This document shows positions 8,333-12,917 of a stretch of 12,917 nt of DNA, piece by piece (position 1 is the first letter of the stretch; each line of letters begins with the position of its first letter). The position numbers and the translations under genes are program-made. Source of the DNA: an uncultured Vogesella sp. (GTDB lineage Bacteria > Pseudomonadota > Gammaproteobacteria > Burkholderiales > Chromobacteriaceae); contig CAMLGD010000085.1 in the NCBI GenBank assembly GCA_946479405.1, forward strand, positions 1 through 12,917. Direction: 5' to 3'. The notes under the pieces are model-generated. The model saw only the letters and a program-made list of their open reading frames with translations. It had not been told where the DNA came from and searched no databases.

Positions 8333-11300
8333 TCACTCAAGCACGCTAAACAAACCATCCAGCGCCTGCAGCAGCACCTCGCTCGGCGCATCGCACCACA
8401 CGCCGTTGCCCGTACCGTCCACCCCGCGCAGATACAGATAGCGCACCCCGCCGAGGCGCAGCTGCGGCGCGCGTTGCGCCAGGTAGCGGCGCAGCGCCAC
8501 GCTGTAGATCAGGTACTGCAGGTAGTAGTGTTCGCGGGCGATGGAGGCGGACAGCGCATCATGTCCATACGCCGCGTAGCCGTCGCCGAGGTGATTGGAT
8601 TTGTAATCCACCAGCCACAGCGCATCGCCACTGATGAACGCCAGGTCGATGAAGCCTTTCAGGTAGCCCTGCACCCGGTCGAAGGTCAGCGTGGCGGCGG
8701 CGGCGCGCAGCGGTTCGGCCAGGCCATTGGCCGGATCGCAGAGGATGCGCTGCAGCCGCGGCAGGCTCAGGCCGTCGGCCGGCAGGGTGAACTCCATTTC
8801 CACCCGCCGCTGCGGCGGGGCGATGTCGGCCAGGCGGATACCGGGGGCGATCTCGCTGTTGATGCTGCTGGCCAGCATGGCCAGTGCCGCGTCCTGCCAC
8901 AGCGGGTCGAAACCGTGCTTCTGCAACGCCTCGGCCACCGCCTGCGGCCAACCTTCGGGGCGGGTAAAGTCCACCCGCTCGAACATATCGTGCAGACAAG
9001 TACCGGCGCGGGCGCCGCGCGGAAAGCTGAAACGGTCGCGGGCGAAATCGGCGTCCGGCTGCTGCAACGGGCCGTGGTCGTGGTCCGGCGCCTCGGCCTG
9101 CGGTGCGCTGCTGCCGTGCAGATGGCGCGTCAGGTGGGTAAAACTGCTGACCCGCCACGGCGTGTACAGCGAGCGGCTGATGTGCGCCAGCAGCGGCTGG
9201 AAGCCATCGTGCTGCGCGGCCGATAGCGTGTTCAGCGCCAGGTTGACCGCACGGCAGTGCACCGCCCCGGGCTGCGCGCCGGCAAAGCGCGCCAGATCGC
9301 TGCTGATGGCGGCATCGGACAACTCGCCGCCTTCCAGCTCGGCCAGCCCCGTCGCGTGGCGGCCGTGCAGCAGCCACGACAGCGCCGCGGTCTGCATCTT
9401 CTGCACATGGCCCCACACCACGTACTGGCGGTGCTCGGCACGGGTCAGCGCCACGTACAGCAGCCGCAGTTTTTCGGCCAGGATTTCGGCACGCGCGGTT
9501 GCCCGCGCCTCGTCGCTGACCAGCGCCTGCGGCGCCAGCCAGGAGTCATCGCCGTCGCGGTAGCGCCAGAAGGTGGTGTCGCGCCGCTCCAGCTGGCCAT
9601 CCCACAGGAAGGGGCAGAACACCAGCGGGTACTGCAGCCCCTTGGAGGTGTGGATGGTGACGATCTTCACCAGCTCGGCATCGCTTTCCAGCCGCAGCAG
9701 CGCTTCCTCGCCGCCCGGCGGGCTGGCGACTTCGCCTTCGAACCACGCCAGCAGCGGCGCGATGCCGGCCACGCGCTCGCTTTCCTGCTGCAACAGCTCG
9801 GCCAGATGGCCGAGGTTGGTCAGCCGCCGTTCGCCATCCGGCAGCGGCAGCAGCCGCGCCGCCACCCGTTCGCGCGCCATGAAGCCGCGCCAGGCGGCCA
9901 TGAAGCCGCGCTGCTGCCACTGTTTGTGATCCTGCAGGTTGGCCGCCAGCCGTGCTTCCCATGCCGCTTCGTCTTCGGTCTGCGCCAGCAGCTGCGCGGC
10001 ATCCAGCCCCACCAGCTCGGTGGCGCACAGCACCTTGAGCCGGCTCTCCGCCACCGGTTCCGCCCAGGCGCGCAGCAGCGCCAGCAGCTCGCCGGCCTCG
10101 GCGCTGGCGAACACGCTTTCCTGCGTCAGCGCCACCGCCTGCACGCCGCGGGCGGCCAGCGCCGCGCGCACCGCATCGCCCTGGCGGTGGGTGGCCACCA
10201 GCACCGCGATGTCGCCGCCGGCCAACGGCCGGCTGTGGCCGCCTTTTTCCAGCCGTGCCTTGCCAGCCCGTGCCAGTGCCAGCAGCCGCGCGATCTCGTG
10301 TGCGGTGGCCTCGGCGGCGTAAGGCGTGGCCTCACCCTTGGCCACGCCCTTGGGATTATCGCTGCCGGGAAAGGTCAGCAGGTTGAACGCCGCATCGTCG
10401 TCATCGACCTGCAGCGTGCTGCCGCCGGCCGGTGCCGCCGCCACCGGGTGGTAGTCGATGCCGGCCAGCAGAAACGGCTGCGGCCGCGCAAATAGCTGGT
10501 TCACCGCCGCCACCAGCGGCAGCTGCGAACGGCGGTTGGTGCCCAGCGTGTACTGTTTGTCGGCCGGCGCGTCGTCGCGGGCGTTGAGGTAGGCAAAGAT
10601 GTCGGCGCCGCGGAAGCTGTAGATCGCCTGCTTCGGGTCGCCCACCATGAACACCGGCCGCCCCTGCTGCACGAAGGCGCGGCGGAAGACGCGGTACTGC
10701 AGCGGGTCGGTGTCCTGGAATTCGTCGATCAGCGCGATGGCGAAGTCGCCGGCAATGCGTGCGGCCAACCTTTGGCCGTGTTCGGCATCGTCCAGCGCCG
10801 CCGCCAGATCGGTGAGCAGGTCGTCGAAGCCGCGGCTGCGGCTGGCGCGGCGCTGCGCCACCGCATGCTGGTCGATCCAGTGGATCATCTGCAGCTTGAG
10901 GCCGGCGAGATGGCGTGCCAGTGCGCCGGCATAGCGCTCCCACGCCACCAGCCAGGCATCCACCCGCTCGAACAGCGGGTGCTGCGGCGCCGCCAGCCCG
11001 GTCTTGGCCGCGTCCTTGGTCAGCGCCTTGCCGATGGCGGTCTGACCCAGCTTGGCCAGATCCTTGGCCTGCGCCGACGACAGCTGCGGCAGGCTGGCAT
11101 CGGCGGCCAGCAGCTGCAGCAGGCGCACATAGCGTTCGCGCTGCGCCGGCTTGTAACTGCTCTGGCTCAGCCCCGGCGCCGCCAGCAGCAAGGCGCAGCC
11201 GGCGGCCAGCGCCGGCCCGTCCGCCTGCAACGGCGACCAGGCCGCCGCGGCGGCATCGCGCAGCGCCAGCAGCTCGCCGCTGTCCAGTTGCGGCATACGC

Positions 11301-11902
11301 AGATAGGGCTTGGACAGATACGGCCGCACCTCCGCCAGCCAGCCTTCCGGGGTATCGCCATTCTCGGCCAGCACTTGCGCCAGCTGCGGCTGCGCCACGA
11401 TGTGCTGGCGCCAGAAATCGTCGGCCAGCTGCTGCAGGTCGGCCTGGTTGTCGGCTTCCAGCGTGGCGGCAAAGGTCTGGCCGCTGTCGAAGGCGGCATC
11501 GGTCAGCACCCGCTGGCAGAAGCCGTGAATGGTGTAGATGGCGGCGGCATCGAAACCGTTGATGGCGCTGCGCAGCCGTTCGCGCGTCAGTGCGGCATCG
11601 CCGGCGGCCAAGCGGTCGGCCAGCGCACGCAGGAAGCCGTCGTCGCTCTGCCCGCCATCCAGCACCTGCGCCAGCTCCACCAGCCGCCGCCGCAAGCGCT
11701 CGCGCAGCTCGGCGGTGGCGGCCTTGGTGTAGGTAACCACCAGCAGCTTGTCCAGCGTCGGCGGCGGGCTGCCATCCGGCGCGTCTTCCAGCAGCAGCCG
11801 GGTGTACAGCGCGGCGATGGTCCAGGTCTTGCCGGTACCAGCCGAGGCTTCGATCAGGTTCACGCCCGATAGCGGGCAGTTGAGGGCGTCGAGGGGGTGC
11901 AT
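8333..11902 (-). CDS. recB: Exodeoxyribonuclease V subunit beta (RecB helicase-nuclease)
   Basis: 1189 aa; the 3'-to-5' helicase plus the single nuclease of RecBCD, which degrades DNA from ends and loads RecA. Motifs: Walker A EASAGTGKT at 18-26; IYTIHGFCQRVL at about 122-133; Walker B LIDEFQDTD at 391-399; GDPKQAIYSFRG at 421-432; VTIHTSKGLQYP at 748-759; LLYVALTRAEHRQ at 814-826. The C-terminal nuclease domain is intact: H971 (CLHDMFE), a glutamate in VEMEF near 1035, D1086 (GFIDLAF), and D1099-Y-K1101 (LVDYKSNHLG), matching the metal-binding residues of E. coli RecB. An ATG at 11926 would overlap the GIY-YIG stop but has no ribosome site. I chose 11902, preceded by GGACAGGACGCC. The gap to the GIY-YIG stop is 13 bp, implying co-translation. 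Two copies of the dispersed 13-mer lie inside. Confidence 0.97.
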   Translation of the reverse strand: MHPLDALNCPLSGVNLIEASAGTGKTWTIAALYTRLLLEDAPDGSPPPTLDKLLVVTYTKAATAELRERLRRRLVELAQVLDGGQSDDGFLRALADRLAAGDAALTRERLRSAINGFDAAAIYTIHGFCQRVLTDAAFDSGQTFAATLEADNQADLQQLADDFWRQHIVAQPQLAQVLAENGDTPEGWLAEVRPYLSKPYLRMPQLDSGELLALRDAAAAAWSPLQADGPALAAGCALLLAAPGLSQSSYKPAQRERYVRLLQLLAADASLPQLSSAQAKDLAKLGQTAIGKALTKDAAKTGLAAPQHPLFERVDAWLVAWERYAGALARHLAGLKLQMIHWIDQHAVAQRRASRSRGFDDLLTDLAAALDDAEHGQRLAARIAGDFAIALIDEFQDTDPLQYRVFRRAFVQQGRPVFMVGDPKQAIYSFRGADIFAYLNARDDAPADKQYTLGTNRRSQLPLVAAVNQLFARPQPFLLAGIDYHPVAAAPAGGSTLQVDDDDAAFNLLTFPGSDNPKGVAKGEATPYAAEATAHEIARLLALARAGKARLEKGGHSRPLAGGDIAVLVATHRQGDAVRAALAARGVQAVALTQESVFASAEAGELLALLRAWAEPVAESRLKVLCATELVGLDAAQLLAQTEDEAAWEARLAANLQDHKQWQQRGFMAAWRGFMARERVAARLLPLPDGERRLTNLGHLAELLQQESERVAGIAPLLAWFEGEVASPPGGEEALLRLESDAELVKIVTIHTSKGLQYPLVFCPFLWDGQLERRDTTFWRYRDGDDSWLAPQALVSDEARATARAEILAEKLRLLYVALTRAEHRQYVVWGHVQKMQTAALSWLLHGRHATGLAELEGGELSDAAISSDLARFAGAQPGAVHCRAVNLALNTLSAAQHDGFQPLLAHISRSLYTPWRVSSFTHLTRHLHGSSAPQAEAPDHDHGPLQQPDADFARDRFSFPRGARAGTCLHDMFERVDFTRPEGWPQAVAEALQKHGFDPLWQDAALAMLASSINSEIAPGIRLADIAPPQRRVEMEFTLPADGLSLPRLQRILCDPANGLAEPLRAAAATLTFDRVQGYLKGFIDLAFISGDALWLVDYKSNHLGDGYAAYGHDALSASIAREHYYLQYLIYSVALRRYLAQRAPQLRLGGVRYLYLRGVDGTGNGVWCDAPSEVLLQALDGLFSVLE
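8943..8955 (+). repeat. Dispersed 13-mer TGCGGCCAACCTT, copy 4 (inside recB)
   Basis: Exact copy. In recB sense it reads A-AGG-TTG... in the phase GAA-GGT-TGG-CCG-CAG, coding E-G-W-P-Q. Imperfect relatives lie nearby at 9240-9251 (AGGTTGACCGCA, one mismatch) and 9936-9946 (AGGTTGGCCGC). Confidence 0.8.
10760..10772 (+). repeat. Dispersed 13-mer TGCGGCCAACCTT, copy 5 (inside recB)
   Basis: Exact copy. In recB sense it is read in the phase CAA-AGG-TTG-GCC-GCA, coding Q-R-L-A-A. This differs from copy 4, so the shared word is not a repeated peptide. Confidence 0.8.
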
Positions 11903-11915
11903 GGCGTCCTGTCCG

Positions 11916-12764
11916 CTAGTTGGCATTCAGCCCGAAAGCGCGGCTGCCGAGCTTGGTCTTGTACAGGTTTTCCACCTGGATGACCTCCTTGTCGGTCATG
12001 CCGCGCGGCAGGGTGCGCAAAATGGAAAACTGGAAGCGCGCCGCGTGATCCAGATCGGCGGCCAGCAATGCCTTCAACTGCACATTGTCGCCATGACCGT
12101 TGGCCGCATAGTTTTTCCAGCGCCCCAGAATGCCCTCCTTGCCGTATGCCGAACCGACGTACTGTTTACCGCTGGCGCTATCCACAATCAGGTATACGCC
12201 AGCCACCGCCGCCAGCATCTGGTGCCAGCGGGCATTGGCGACCGGGTTGGCAATGATCTTGCGCAGTTCCGCATAGGTGATGACGAAGTCGAGATAGCCC
12301 GGAAACTCGCTGACATAGCCTGCCGGCAGGATCGCCACCACCTCTTTATCCTTGTCGTGTGCCCACTGATGCCAGGCCAATGCCGCCCCGCCCCAGTCGA
12401 TTACCAGCCGCCCTTCCAGCGCTGCAAAGCGGGGGTCCTTTTGCAAGCGGTAGTGATAGGGCCAGTATTCCTGCTGTGCAGCATAGAGATAACCGTCCGG
12501 CCAGCGTGCCTCCGGTTGGTAGTCAACACCCTGCACCTGATACACACCGACAAACTTGGCATGGCTGCCTTCCGTGCCGATGAACGACACAATCTGCTCG
12601 CAGTCGGCAAACACCGGTTCGCTTTGCGCGGCCTGATATATCTCCAGCTGGTCGTTGAGATACAGCCGCTCCAGATCGCACTGCTTGTCCTTGTGACGCA
12701 CAAATTTTATGCGGCCAGAGAAGCTCATCCCCTGCCCGGCCAAAATGGTTTTTACGGTCAGCAT
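11916..12764 (-). CDS. GIY-YIG nuclease family protein between recC and recB
   Basis: 282 aa. The C-terminal third is a GIY-YIG nuclease domain: GVYLI at 189-193 and QYVGSA at 201-206 are the two signature strands, R215 (ILGRWKNYA) matches the catalytic arginine, E265 (VIQVENLYK) the metal-binding glutamate, and N280 (AFGLNAN) the C-terminal asparagine. The N-terminal 180 residues match, from memory, a domain seen with this nuclease in lone bacterial proteins (VSFIGTEGSHAKFVGVYQV at 59-77; EEYW-like QEYWPYHYRL at 98-107); its role is unknown to me. No membrane segment. An open frame extends to 12839; I chose 12764 because AAGGA lies eight bases before it. It starts 43 bp after the recC stop and ends 13 bp before recB. 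Two 60-base stretches I counted are 53-55% G+C, against 68% for the recC end and 82% for a recB stretch, hinting at acquisition. Confidence 0.88.
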   Translation of the reverse strand: MLTVKTILAGQGMSFSGRIKFVRHKDKQCDLERLYLNDQLEIYQAAQSEPVFADCEQIVSFIGTEGSHAKFVGVYQVQGVDYQPEARWPDGYLYAAQQEYWPYHYRLQKDPRFAALEGRLVIDWGGAALAWHQWAHDKDKEVVAILPAGYVSEFPGYLDFVITYAELRKIIANPVANARWHQMLAAVAGVYLIVDSASGKQYVGSAYGKEGILGRWKNYAANGHGDNVQLKALLAADLDHAARFQFSILRTLPRGMTDKEVIQVENLYKTKLGSRAFGLNAN

Positions 12765-12807
12765 CGTGTGTCCTTGCTTGCCTTTCATATTCAGTCTTGC
12801 CGCCTGC

Positions 12808-12917
12808 TCATGCGCCACCAGCGCTGACATCCCACGCACCGACCAGCGGCTTCAACAGCGTCTCCGCCAGCTGCGCGAACAGCGGATCGGACAGCGGCTC
12901 CTGGTGGCGGAAGGCCA
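12808..12917 (-). CDS. recC: C-terminal end of exodeoxyribonuclease V subunit gamma (RecC), partial
   Basis: The minus strand is open from the window edge to a TGA at 12808-12810, encoding 35 residues that begin AFRHQEPLSDPLFAQLAETL and end WDVSAGGA. This fits the last helix region of RecC proteins, where a 'FR-x2-(D/E)PL-x-D-P-x-FA-x-LAE' pattern is usual in betaproteobacteria as I recall. Position directly upstream of recB, with only the GIY-YIG gene between, supports recC. RecC holds the complex together and recognises Chi. Because only the tail is visible, identity rests partly on context. Confidence 0.75.
   Translation of the reverse strand, partial: AFRHQEPLSDPLFAQLAETLLKPLVGAWDVSAGGA

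Noticed and set aside
12765..12839. N-terminal extension of the GIY-YIG protein starting within the recC tail
   Set aside because: It would overlap recC by 32 bp and has no good Shine-Dalgarno; the ATG at 12764 is preceded by AAGGA.

Overview
The window is dense, GC-rich bacterial chromosome (roughly two thirds G+C by eye, with strong G/C bias at third codon positions). Gene content fits a free-living, motile, DNA-repair-proficient Gram-negative. I infer a betaproteobacterium, probably Neisseriales/Chromobacteriaceae, from the RecB, RecD and Pap protein flavour and from memory of similar genomes. No rRNA, tRNA, CRISPR array, IS element or prophage is visible.

Layout. On the plus strand, 1-1177 holds the tail of an upstream protein, a DUF523/TudS-like protein and a DinB-family protein. 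Running the other way, 1179-3794 holds a class I glutamine amidotransferase (PuuD/peptidase C26 type) and recD. Further along the minus strand is a two-domain polyphosphate:AMP phosphotransferase (3893-5380). A 331-bp divergent intergenic region separates it from a plus-strand YbeL-like (DUF1451) zinc-ribbon gene (5712-6254). That gene converges, across a 285-bp inverted-repeat-rich gap, on a methyl-accepting chemotaxis protein (6540-8189, minus). The right third is minus strand: the 3' end of recC, then a GIY-YIG nuclease-family gene, then recB.

The central theme is RecBCD (exodeoxyribonuclease V). All three subunit genes are present in the order recC > GIY-YIG > recB > (MCP, zinc ribbon, pap) > recD, so the usual compact cluster is broken in two places. 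The GIY-YIG gene is clearly lower in G+C than its neighbours and sits tightly between recC and recB. It may be an acquired accessory nuclease translated with the complex.

The most unusual signal is not a gene. A 13-base word, TGCGGCCAACCTT / AAGGTTGGCCGCA, occurs five times exactly (610, 5397, 6514, 8943, 10760), with further 10-11-base partial copies. Three exact copies are intergenic. The two inside recB are read in different codon phases, so the conservation acts on DNA rather than protein. It behaves like a genome-wide dispersed signal (for example an uptake-sequence-like or protein-binding word), but it is not the known Neisseria DUS.
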